Of a stretch of DNA of 7,486 nucleotides, positions 1-5,770 are shown in pieces. Within the stretch, counting starts at the first letter, position 1, and the number at the start of each line of letters is the position of its first letter. The stretch spans positions 1 to 7,486 of the forward strand of contig JAJFFI010000484.1 of NCBI GenBank assembly GCA_021776755.1. The letters are read 5' to 3'. Both the position numbers and the translations under genes were made by a program. The DNA is from Alphaproteobacteria bacterium. GTDB lineage: Bacteria; Pseudomonadota; Alphaproteobacteria; JAJFFI01. The notes under the pieces were generated by a model that worked only from the letters and a program-made list of their open reading frames with translations, did no database searches and was not told the DNA's origin.

Positions 1-594
1 GAGCAGCTTTTCGAGATCGGCAAGAAGGACAGCAACAACAACGTGTTGAAAGGCGATGTGACGATCCTGGATGTCCGGGACAGCTACATCGACAGCCGCG
101 ACATTGCGGTTTCGGCGATCGGCGTGAAGGATCTGGTCGTGGTGGCGAACGACGACATGATCCTGGTGGCCGACCGCGCCGAGAGCCAGCGGGTCAAGGA
201 ACTGGTCGAGCGCATGGTCGCCGCGGGCCGCGAGGAAGTCGACGTCCACTCGAAGGTCTACCGGCCCTGGGGAACGTACAAGGTCCTGAACGAGGGACCG
301 CGCTTCAAGTGCAAGGAGATCGAGGTCTATCCCGGCGCCCGGCTGTCGGCGCAGATGCACCATCATCGCGCCGAGCACTGGATCGTCGTCTCCGGCACCG
401 CGCGGGTGGAGCGGGGCAAGGACGACGGCTTCACGCTCGGCGAGAACGAATCGACCTACATCCCGATCGGTTGCCGCCACCGGCTAGAGAACCCCGGCAA
501 CATTCCACTGATCCTGATCGAGGTGCAGACCGGCAGCTATCTTGGCGAAGACGACATCGTCCGCTTCGACGACGACTATGCCCGCCGCGAGTAG
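1..594 (+). CDS. manC: Mannose-1-phosphate guanylyltransferase / mannose-6-phosphate isomerase, C-terminal part (5' end outside window)
   Basis: The frame is open from base 1, so the gene starts upstream; 197 C-terminal residues are present. The family (ManC/AlgA/XanB type) makes GDP-mannose from mannose-1-phosphate and usually also isomerises fructose-6-phosphate to mannose-6-phosphate, in the cytoplasm, feeding exopolysaccharide, LPS or glycan synthesis. Residues 1-75 are the end of the nucleotidyltransferase part, with the typical GDV...D...SY and DDLVVV-type beta strands. From about residue 84 (KVYRPWG) the type II isomerase cupin begins. It contains QMHHHRAEHWIVVSGTA near residues 118-134, with the expected Gln/His/His/Glu metal-site residues, a later histidine in GCRHRLENPG, and the family ending SYLGEDDIVRFDDDY. 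A GTG at base 43 lies inside the conserved domain and is not a real start. No sugar gene follows on this strand, so it appears to close its transcription unit. The family call is firm; whether both activities are present cannot be judged without the N-terminus. Confidence 0.95.
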   Translation, partial: EQLFEIGKKDSNNNVLKGDVTILDVRDSYIDSRDIAVSAIGVKDLVVVANDDMILVADRAESQRVKELVERMVAAGREEVDVHSKVYRPWGTYKVLNEGPRFKCKEIEVYPGARLSAQMHHHRAEHWIVVSGTARVERGKDDGFTLGENESTYIPIGCRHRLENPGNIPLILIEVQTGSYLGEDDIVRFDDDYARRE

Positions 595-626
595 CGACCT
601 TCGGACCCTGAGCCCTTGCGATCCAT

Positions 627-658
627 ATAAAAAACGGCCCGCCAAATGCGGCGGGCCG
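627..658 (-). terminator. Rho-independent terminator oriented for the minus strand
   Basis: CGGCCCGCC (635-643) and GGCGGGCCG (650-658) form a perfect 9-bp GC stem with loop AAATGC. Bases 627-634 read ATAAAAAA on the plus strand, so a minus-strand transcript would have the stem followed by a run of six U. The plus-strand side reads ATAGTGGGGG and lacks a U tract, so it is a poor terminator for manC, although the hairpin could still slow plus-strand transcription. The element fits as the end of the transcript of the small minus-strand gene at 810-926. Confidence 0.7.
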
Positions 659-714
659 ATAGTGGGGGGGAGGTTCGAATTTGCCAATGTCCTCCGCCAA
701 TGACCGTACGGCGG

Positions 715-736
715 AAAAGGTTAACAAAAGGTTAAC
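715..736. promoter_or_regulatory. Tandem 11-bp repeat forming a CtrA-like box (TTAA-N7-TTAA)
   Basis: AAAAGGTTAAC occurs twice without a gap (715-725 and 726-736), one helical turn apart. This creates TTAA (721-724), seven bases, TTAA (732-735) and a final C. It matches the TTAA-N7-TTAA(C) consensus known for the alphaproteobacterial cell-cycle regulator CtrA, and because the halves are palindromic GTTAAC it matches on both strands. The target gene is unclear: the box lies downstream of the minus-strand small gene and about 425 bp upstream of the kinase. Confidence 0.45.
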
Positions 737-768
737 GCGCTCCAACGGTCGTCAAACCATCGGAGCGC
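737..768. repeat. Inverted repeat GCGCTCC / GGAGCGC
   Basis: GCGCTCC (737-743) and GGAGCGC (762-768) are perfect 7-bp arms, with an inner GGT/ACC pairing (747-749 with 756-758) and loop CGTCAA. It abuts the CtrA-like box and could be an RNA hairpin in the 3' part of the minus-strand small transcript or a protein site. No U tract directly follows on either strand, so it is not a standard terminator. Confidence 0.35.
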
Positions 769-769
769 C

Positions 770-789
770 CTATTTTACGCGCTATTTTA
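770..789. repeat. Direct repeat CTATTTTA x2
   Basis: CTATTTTA occurs at 770-777 and again at 782-789, separated by CGCG (12-bp period). On the minus strand each copy gives TAAAAT, five of six matches to a -10 hexamer, but I see no convincing -35 at the right spacing. It adds to the dense repeat structure of 715-790. Confidence 0.3.
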
Positions 790-809
790 AGTGCCTGAAA
801 TTACTCTGA

Positions 810-926
810 TTACAGAGCGACAAACCCTGAAATCAGTGCGGCCCCGGCAGCGATCGCGGAAAACCCGAGAAGCAGGGTCGTTGCGAAAGCGGCGGCGCCC
901 AGAGCTACATGCTTGATGCGGGTCAT
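810..926 (-). CDS. Small hydrophobic (single-TM or exported) protein, 38 aa
   Basis: Minus-strand ATG at 926-924 to TAA at 812-810. The product starts MTRIKH and then is almost entirely hydrophobic or small: VALGAAAFATTLLLG, FSAIAAGAA, LISGFVAL. The basic N-terminus (R3, K5, H6) before a hydrophobic span suggests a membrane peptide with its N-terminus inside. A signal peptide with cleavage near AIAAGAA would leave only about ten residues, which is less likely. A strong ribosome binding site, AGGTGAGG, lies 9 nt upstream of the ATG (936-943 on the plus strand), and a minus-oriented terminator lies about 150 bp downstream. The gene is divergent from the kinase with 234 bp between starts. I do not recognise a family. 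The combination of start, binding site, membrane-like composition and terminator is better than chance for this length, but translation is unproven. Confidence 0.55.
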   Translation of the reverse strand: MTRIKHVALGAAAFATTLLLGFSAIAAGAALISGFVAL

Positions 927-935
927 GGCTATTTG

Positions 936-943
936 CCTCACCT
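936..943 (-). promoter_or_regulatory. Ribosome binding site of the small membrane-protein gene
   Basis: On the minus strand this reads AGGTGAGG, strongly complementary to the 16S rRNA 3' end, with 9 nt to the ATG at 926. It is the main reason for calling the short ORF a gene. Confidence 0.55.
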
Positions 944-1001
944 GTTGCGCGGAATTGCGTATGCCTCGAGGGTGAAACTACGCGGAAACCTGCCCTGGGG
1001 A

Positions 1002-1017
1002 AGTGACCTGCGTCACT
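1002..1017. promoter_or_regulatory. CRP/FNR-family-like inverted repeat AGTGAC-CTGC-GTCACT
   Basis: Two perfect 6-bp arms, AGTGAC (1002-1007) and GTCACT (1012-1017), are separated by CTGC. Read as GTGA-N6-TCAC, it matches the core of the CRP-type site TGTGA-N6-TCACA. It lies between the divergent starts, 76 bp upstream of the small gene's ATG and about 145 bp upstream of the kinase ATG, so it could act on either. Which regulator binds is inference. Confidence 0.4.
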
Positions 1018-1116
1018 CCGAAACCATCATACCCGCCGCATATTTCGCCACAGAAATTTCCGATAACGGTTGATGCATAATCTCGCACGTCGCAGGATGC
1101 GGACGCCGGTTTGGGG

Positions 1117-1131
1117 CCCCGTAGTACGGGG
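1117..1131. promoter_or_regulatory. Inverted repeat CCCCGTA-G-TACGGGG upstream of the kinase
   Basis: A perfect palindrome with 7-bp arms and one central base ends 29 bp before the kinase ATG. As RNA it would fold as CCCCG, loop UAGUA, CGGGG, just 5' of the translation start; as DNA it could be an operator. A -10-like CATAAT at 1076-1081 would place this element in the 5' leader, but no good -35 partner is visible, so the promoter assignment is weak. Confidence 0.35.
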
Positions 1132-1160
1132 GACGGGAAAATCACAGAAACGGTTGGGGA

Positions 1161-3377
1161 ATGGTCCAGGAATATCTGAACGCGCTGCCTTCGGGGTATC
1201 AGCTCCAGGAATACCGGATGGATCAGGTTCTGGGCGTGGGTGGCTTCGGCATCACCTATCTCGCCTGGGACACGAACCTGAACATGCCGGTGGCGATCAA
1301 GGAGTACATGCCGAACGAGTATGCCGTGCGTCAGGGCGAGACCACCGTACGCCCCAAGTCGACCGGCGATGAAGACAGCTATCAGTGGGGCCTCGACCGC
1401 TTCCTGCAGGAAGCGCAGACGCTGGCCCGGTTCCGCCATCCGGCCATCGTCCCGGTGCTGCGGTTCTTCGAGGCCCACGGCACCGCCTACTTGGTGATGG
1501 AGTACCAGGAGGGCGAAAGCCTGTCCGAGCTCCTCGACCGCAAGAACAAGCTCAGCGAAAGCGAGTTGATGAACATCCTGATGCCGCTTCTGGGCGGGCT
1601 CGAGGAAGTTCACAACGCGGGCGTCCTGCACCGCGATATCAAGCCGGGCAACATCTACATCCGCGCCGATGGCACGCCGGTCCTCCTCGACTTCGGTGCT
1701 GCGCGCCAGGCGGTGGGGCAGCGCTCGAAGAGCCTGACCGCGATCGTGACCCCGGGCTATGCGCCTTATGAGCAGTACACGACCTCCGGCGATCAGGGTC
1801 CGTGGACGGATATCTATGCGCTGGCCTCGGTCTGCTACCGCGCGCTGACCGGCGAACGGCCGCTGGATGCACCCGACCGCATGAAGCGCGACAAGCTGGT
1901 GCCGGCGGTGAAAGTGGGCAAGGGCACGTACGGCCCGGCGCTGTTGCAGGCGATCGATGCCGGGCTCGAGGTTGACGAGGAAAACCGCCCCGAAAGTGTC
2001 CCTGCGTTCCGCGCAATGCTCGAAGGCAAGGCCCCCGCAGGGGGGGCTGCCACGGTGAAGGCCGGGCCGACACCGAAGATCGCGGAGGGCTACGGCGGGC
2101 ACACCATCCTCAAGGACAGTCCGAGTGGACCGACGGGCGCGACCCGGGGTGCTACCCAGGCAACGGGCCGCACACCCGGCAAGATCATCGGCTGGGCCAT
2201 CGGTGGCCTGGTCGCGGTCGTGGCGCTGGCGGCGGGCGGCATCTTTGCGCTGACCGAATTCGGCGGCAACGGCGGCGGCGGCGGTGGCACGACAACGGTG
2301 GGCACCGGAGGCTCGACGGGCGCGTCGACCGGCGGCTCAACGGGTTCCGGTTCCACCAGCCAGATCGGCAGCGTCGGCACCGGCGGTGGCGCGACGGGCG
2401 GGGGTGGCTCGACGGGTGGCGGCTCGACCGGCGGCGGTTCGACGGGCGGCAACGGCGCGTATCCCGGCTCGAAGGTGAAAGCCGAGTGGTGTGTCGCCAG
2501 CACGCGCAATCTCCAGAAGGTTGACCTCGAGACGGGCAGTCCCAACAAGCGCGGCGATTTCTCGGACAAGACCTGCCGGGACGACGGATTTCTTGTCTCC
2601 AACATCAAGGAGAATGGCGACAGTCTCGACTGGGAAGTGCCGTTCGTGAAGACGAAGGTGCATTGCTCCTGCGTCCGTCCCGGCACCGCGACGGCGCGGG
2701 CGGGCACCGGCGGCGGGTCGACGACGAAAGGGACAACAGGCGGCATCAAGGTGAGCGGCGACAAGGTCAAGCCCGGCTGGTGCGCGCCCGGCACCGAGGC
2801 GCTGGTCACATCCAATGTGCAGTCAGGCAGCCAGTGGAAGAAGAAGGACTTCACCGCGGCAGACTGCAAGAACAAGGATTACTTCGTCCGGAACCTCCGG
2901 ACCGAGGGCAATGACATCCGCTGGTCGGTGCCGTTCACCAAGGCGTCAATCGACTGCAAATGCCGGCAGAACACGAGCGGTTCGGCCAGCACCGGAGGCG
3001 GCGGCAGCACGGGCGGATCATCAGGTGGCGGCAGCACCGGGTCGGGCGGGGGTGACGGCGACGCGCTCGGCAACCCCGTGGGCGGCGGCGGTAGCGGCAG
3101 CGGCGATGGCAACGCGGGCGGCGGCAGTTCGTCGAGCGGCGGCGGCAAGGTCTATGCCGGCAATTCGATCAAGGCGGACTGGTGCCGGCCCGGGACCCAG
3201 CGGCTCGACAAGAAAGACGTCAGCGCCTCGAGCGCCTTCAAGCCCGCGGAGTTCACCGACGGCGACTGCAAGAATCTGAACTACAGCGTGAACGCGATCC
3301 GCGAGAGCGGCAACCGGATTCACTGGACGGTGCCGTTCCCGGGCGCAAAGGTCAGCTGTTCCTGCCAGAAACGCTGA
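1161..3377 (+). CDS. Transmembrane Hanks-type Ser/Thr protein kinase with three four-cysteine ectodomain repeats
   Basis: 738 aa. The kinase domain spans about residues 17-290: glycine loop LGVGGFG (24-30), VAIK lysine K47, alpha-C glutamate E84, catalytic loop HRDIKPGN with D159 and N164, DFG at 177-179, and GYAPYEQY (199-206) in place of the APE motif. All catalytic residues are present, so it should be active. A Pro/Gly/Thr-rich juxtamembrane stretch leads to one transmembrane helix (about 343-365), preceded by R337 and K341, putting the kinase in the cytoplasm. Outside are Gly/Ser/Thr linkers (about 369-432, 511-529, 605-662) and three 71-residue repeats (437-507, 534-604, 668-738). Each repeat has Cys at identical spacing, WC-x27-C-x29-C-x-C, and a conserved VPF before the last pair, suggesting two disulfides per repeat. 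The start gives the normal lead-in LPSGYQLQEYRMDQVLG, although the GGGGA in front touches the ATG, so the ribosome binding site is poor. I infer a periplasmic sensor kinase; ligand and substrates are unknown. Confidence 0.93.
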   Translation: MVQEYLNALPSGYQLQEYRMDQVLGVGGFGITYLAWDTNLNMPVAIKEYMPNEYAVRQGETTVRPKSTGDEDSYQWGLDRFLQEAQTLARFRHPAIVPVLRFFEAHGTAYLVMEYQEGESLSELLDRKNKLSESELMNILMPLLGGLEEVHNAGVLHRDIKPGNIYIRADGTPVLLDFGAARQAVGQRSKSLTAIVTPGYAPYEQYTTSGDQGPWTDIYALASVCYRALTGERPLDAPDRMKRDKLVPAVKVGKGTYGPALLQAIDAGLEVDEENRPESVPAFRAMLEGKAPAGGAATVKAGPTPKIAEGYGGHTILKDSPSGPTGATRGATQATGRTPGKIIGWAIGGLVAVVALAAGGIFALTEFGGNGGGGGGTTTVGTGGSTGASTGGSTGSGSTSQIGSVGTGGGATGGGGSTGGGSTGGGSTGGNGAYPGSKVKAEWCVASTRNLQKVDLETGSPNKRGDFSDKTCRDDGFLVSNIKENGDSLDWEVPFVKTKVHCSCVRPGTATARAGTGGGSTTKGTTGGIKVSGDKVKPGWCAPGTEALVTSNVQSGSQWKKKDFTAADCKNKDYFVRNLRTEGNDIRWSVPFTKASIDCKCRQNTSGSASTGGGGSTGGSSGGGSTGSGGGDGDALGNPVGGGGSGSGDGNAGGGSSSSGGGKVYAGNSIKADWCRPGTQRLDKKDVSASSAFKPAEFTDGDCKNLNYSVNAIRESGNRIHWTVPFPGAKVSCSCQKR
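2406..2450 (+). repeat. 15-bp tandem repeat coding GSTGG x3 in the kinase linker
   Basis: Three successive 15-bp units of the form GGC-TCG-ACS-GGY-GGC encode GSTGG (residues 416-430), within a longer Gly/Ser/Thr-rich stretch. Near-identical short units of this kind are prone to copy-number change by slippage, which would vary the distance between the membrane and the first cysteine repeat. Confidence 0.7.
2469..3374 (+). repeat. Three 71-residue four-cysteine protein repeats (2469-2681, 2760-2972, 3162-3374)
   Basis: Each repeat begins about seven residues before a WC motif and ends three residues after a CxC motif. Cysteines are C444/C472/C502/C504, C541/C569/C599/C601 and C675/C703/C733/C735, so spacings of 28, 30 and 2 are exactly kept. 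Other shared positions are a Lys four residues before the Trp, a Thr and Leu after the WC, Phe five residues before the second Cys, an acidic/Gly stretch followed by W-x-VPF, and the CxC. Sequence between these points has diverged, so the duplications are not recent. Confidence 0.85.
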
Positions 3378-3388
3378 TCGGTACATCA

Positions 3389-3400
3389 GGTTTTAAAACC
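3389..3400. repeat. Palindrome GGTTTTAAAACC between convergent stop codons
   Basis: A perfect 12-bp palindrome sits in the 25-bp gap between the kinase stop and the stop of the convergent minus-strand gene. It overlaps by two bases a second inverted repeat, CCGGT-C-ACCGG (3399-3409), which contains the minus-strand stop codon. Neither is a standard GC-stem plus U-tract terminator, so how transcription ends here is not evident. Confidence 0.35.
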
Positions 3401-3402
3401 GG

Positions 3403-4203
3403 TCACCGGAAGGCGTTGCGCCAGGTTTCGCCGGGCGGGCCGCGGAGCACGAGGCGCGTGATCGTGTAGCTGCAGCCGGGTGCCGTGCCGCCCGAGACGG
3501 TCTTGCGCCGGCTGCCGGTATCACGGTCGCGCAGCGTCAGGTCGTAGGCGAGTGCTGACCGGCGGCGGAGTGGGAGCACGGTGTAGACGGTCTCGCACCA
3601 GGCATGCCGGGCGACCCGACGCTCCTGGCCTCTGAACACCCACCCCTTGGCCAGCGGCCGTCCGGCGAACAGCGTGAAGCGGCACTCGCCATGGATACCG
3701 CTCCGCATCTGCCGCGCGATCAGCGCGATGGCGCCGGGGGTGACGGCAAGCTCGCACCGGGTGAGCGGGTTGAGCGGCTCGGCGGTGAAACGCCACCCGG
3801 CTTTTTTCGCAACCGCAACGACCTGACCGAGAGGGAGGTTGTGATCCTGCCCGGGCGGCTCGACCAGGATGCTGTCGGCCGCGGCCGGCGAGACCTCGAG
3901 CCCGCGCCGCACCTGGAGATACACGGTCCGCCGGGAAGGTCCGTCAGGCCGCAGATAGTGGACGAGCTTCGGCGTGTAGCTCTTCCATGCGGCATCCGCC
4001 AACGTGCGGTCCTCGGACGCCCGCATTTGGTCCGGCCCACCGGAGACGGTCGTGACAAGCTCGACCCTCAGGTTGTCGGTTCGTAACGCGCCGCCGTTGA
4101 TCGAGAACTGCTCGACGCGCGGCGGATGCTCGTCTTCACAGGTCGCCATCGCAAGCGTTGTTGCAAGAGCGATACAAATTGCGGTCGTACCCCAGAGTGT
4201 CAG
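3403..4203 (-). CDS. Exported Ig-like domain protein, unknown function; start codon uncertain (CTG at 4203 or ATG at 4149)
   Basis: Third gene of the minus-strand operon, 22 nt after the flavoprotein stop if it starts at 4203. The only conventional start, ATG 4149, has no ribosome binding site and begins MATCEDEHPP. The same frame directly upstream reads KLTLWGTTAICIALATTLA, a textbook signal-peptide core ending AMA before TC. CTG at 4203-4201 lies 6 nt after a run of six G on the minus strand (4210-4215), so I place the start there (266 aa). After the signal, about residues 30-101 (VEQFSINGG...QMRASEDR...TVYLQVR) resemble bacterial Ig-like repeats with the pattern 'INGGA...MR.S...W..Y......TVY+Q.R'. 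The C-terminal half is not recognised; it holds four cysteines (C150, C174, C203, C244 by this numbering) that could form disulfides. A lipoprotein is possible (C22) but the residue before the Cys is Thr, which is unusual. Location is inferred to be the periplasm or cell surface. Confidence 0.7.
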   Translation of the reverse strand: MTLWGTTAICIALATTLAMATCEDEHPPRVEQFSINGGALRTDNLRVELVTTVSGGPDQMRASEDRTLADAAWKSYTPKLVHYLRPDGPSRRTVYLQVRRGLEVSPAAADSILVEPPGQDHNLPLGQVVAVAKKAGWRFTAEPLNPLTRCELAVTPGAIALIARQMRSGIHGECRFTLFAGRPLAKGWVFRGQERRVARHAWCETVYTVLPLRRRSALAYDLTLRDRDTGSRRKTVSGGTAPGCSYTITRLVLRGPPGETWRNAFR

Positions 4204-4225
4204 TTTGGTCCCCCCTAAAGATTCA

Positions 4226-5770
4226 TCAGGCCCGCTTGCTGTCGGGCACTTTTGGTGTTTCGGGCGCGGTGCAGCCGGTGTCGCAGCACTGGCCCGGCTG
4301 CGACGCGTCGCTGATCGCCGACCCCGCCTTCGTCAGCACGCCCCGGTCGAGCAGTTTCTCGACCAGCTGCACCTTGTCCTGGATCGGATAGTTGCGGAAG
4401 ATTTCGAGCTTCATCGCCTCGGGTGAGCCGCCCCCGTGCATGCTGATGGTCGAGTACCAGCCGGCCTCTTTCGACGCCGTGAGGTCTTCCACCAGCCGCG
4501 CCACCTCGGCGCGCTGTTCGTAGGGAATGTCGGCGCGGCCGCGCAGACTTTCGGCAAGCGTCGCCTCGGCCAGCGGGTTGTGATCTTCCTCGGGCCCGGG
4601 CAACGCCACGATCAGGCCGCCCGAAACCTCGTGGGCGAGACGGTGCATGTCGTAAATCTGCTCGGCCATCAGAAGCTTGCCGATGTTCGAATAGACCGGC
4701 TCGGGCATCATGTTGCCCGACGGGTCGGACACACCATAGGTCGAGGCGGCGATGCCGCAGGCGTAGAAGCCCTCAACGGTCTTGATGAGCTGGACCATGC
4801 GGTCCTTGAGGTGCGGCGTCGTCCCGGGGTTGAGCCCGTTGGCTTCCATCATCAGGGCTGACGCGCCGATCAGCAGATCGCCAAAGCCTGCGCGGGCGGC
4901 GATGCAAGTGTGCCGGTGATGGGTCGCATACGACCGGGTCAGCACTTCCGAATGCTCGTATTCGCCGTCGAGGAACACCTTGTCCCAGGGCACGAAGACA
5001 TCCTCGAAGATCAGCGCCCCGAGGGACTGGCCGTACTTGCCGGAGAACTTGGCGGCCTTCTCGCCGGGGCGGCCGGCGGGGCGGGCGAGGATCGTGAGCC
5101 CCGGCGCATCCAGCGGCACCGCGCAGGCGACCGCATAGTCCGAGTCCTCGCGTGTCATGTTGCGGCAGGGCAGGACGAGGAATTCATGCATGTAGGGTGC
5201 GGAGGTGACGATCGCCTTCACGCCGTTGATGACGATGCCGTCGCGCTTGCGCTCGGTGACCTTCACATAGCTGCCCTGGACGATCTGCTCGTGGGGGCGG
5301 AGCGAGCGGTCGCCCTTGGCGTCCGTCATTGCGATGCCTGTGGTCAGGTCGTTGTCCTGGACGTGATGCATGTAGTCGAGAAAGCGCGCGTGATACTCGG
5401 TGCCCTTGTCCTCGTCGCAGCGCTTGGTCATCTGGAAGAGGCCGTTGAAGCCATCGCCGGTCAGATAGCGCTGGGCGCAGCCGGTCTCCTGACACAGCAG
5501 CCGCACGGCCTCGAGCTTGGCGAGCAGGTCGGCGGTCGTGGTCGGGATGTGCAGCATGCGGTTCACGTCCTTGCCGGACGTGTGCTGGGTCGCAACCATC
5601 AGCGGGCGGTATTCGTTGCGGAGCGCGAAGTCGTAGGTGACGCCCATCGCGTTGATGCCGGGCTGCAGATCGGGATCGTCGGCGACCGATTCGACCCGCC
5701 GCCCGTTGATCGAGACGGTCGGGCTGTAGGCGCGCAGGGACTCACGGTATTCCTCGGAACTCATGAACAT
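4226..5770 (-). CDS. HpaB-family flavoprotein, 4-hydroxybutyryl-CoA dehydratase-like but lacking most Fe-S ligands
   Basis: 514 aa, full length for the 4-hydroxyphenylacetate 3-hydroxylase (HpaB) / 4-hydroxybutyryl-CoA dehydratase superfamily. Family hallmarks include the N-terminal EEYRESLR...V, the flavin-site segment AMTDAKGDRS (147-156), DGIVINGVKA (177-186), FEDVFVPWDKVFL (255-267), and the C-terminal SMHGGGSPEA (443-452). Compared from memory with the clostridial dehydratase AbfD, C99 corresponds to C98 and H292 to H285, but C103 is Tyr102, C299 is Ala292 and catalytic Y296 is Cys289. A dehydratase cluster is therefore unlikely, and a flavin-dependent hydroxylase or other CoA-ester or aromatic chemistry is more plausible; the substrate is unknown. 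The tail has an unusual CCDTGC (495-500). The start ATG 5770 overlaps the TetR stop (TGATG) and follows GGGAGAG at 7 nt. ATG 5764 is a second in-frame option. It presumably needs a flavin reductase; none is in the window. Confidence 0.88.
   Translation of the reverse strand: MFMSSEEYRESLRAYSPTVSINGRRVESVADDPDLQPGINAMGVTYDFALRNEYRPLMVATQHTSGKDVNRMLHIPTTTADLLAKLEAVRLLCQETGCAQRYLTGDGFNGLFQMTKRCDEDKGTEYHARFLDYMHHVQDNDLTTGIAMTDAKGDRSLRPHEQIVQGSYVKVTERKRDGIVINGVKAIVTSAPYMHEFLVLPCRNMTREDSDYAVACAVPLDAPGLTILARPAGRPGEKAAKFSGKYGQSLGALIFEDVFVPWDKVFLDGEYEHSEVLTRSYATHHRHTCIAARAGFGDLLIGASALMMEANGLNPGTTPHLKDRMVQLIKTVEGFYACGIAASTYGVSDPSGNMMPEPVYSNIGKLLMAEQIYDMHRLAHEVSGGLIVALPGPEEDHNPLAEATLAESLRGRADIPYEQRAEVARLVEDLTASKEAGWYSTISMHGGGSPEAMKLEIFRNYPIQDKVQLVEKLLDRGVLTKAGSAISDASQPGQCCDTGCTAPETPKVPDSKRA

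Noticed and set aside
199..207. Internal GTG/ATG codons of the manC fragment as true starts
   Set aside because: The frame is open to base 1 and the residues before base 43 match the ManC family.
687..809. Plus-strand 40-codon ORF covering the CtrA-like box
   Set aside because: Its G-rich upstream stretch is about 13 nt from the ATG, the product is not membrane- or domain-like, and the sequence is better explained by DNA repeats.
978..2102. Long minus-strand ORF (374 codons) opposite the kinase
   Set aside because: It is antisense to the well-supported kinase domain. Its translation is Arg/Ala/His-rich without a recognisable domain, as expected for a shadow of GC-rich coding DNA.
2284..2460. 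CRISPR-like or mobile repeat array
   Set aside because: The units are in-frame multiples of three encoding Gly/Ser/Thr linkers, with no unique spacers.
2090..2875. Minus-strand proline-rich ORF
   Set aside because: The poly-proline character is simply the complement of the kinase's Gly/Ser/Thr linkers.
4138..4150. Canonical lipobox in the Ig-like protein
   Set aside because: The residue before the cysteine is Thr and the -3 residue is Met, unlike the usual L-[AS]-[GA]-C; signal peptidase I cleavage after AMA is more likely.
4215..4226. ATG overlapping the flavoprotein stop as start of the next gene
   Set aside because: It reads Met-Asn-Leu-stop and is out of frame with the Ig-like protein.
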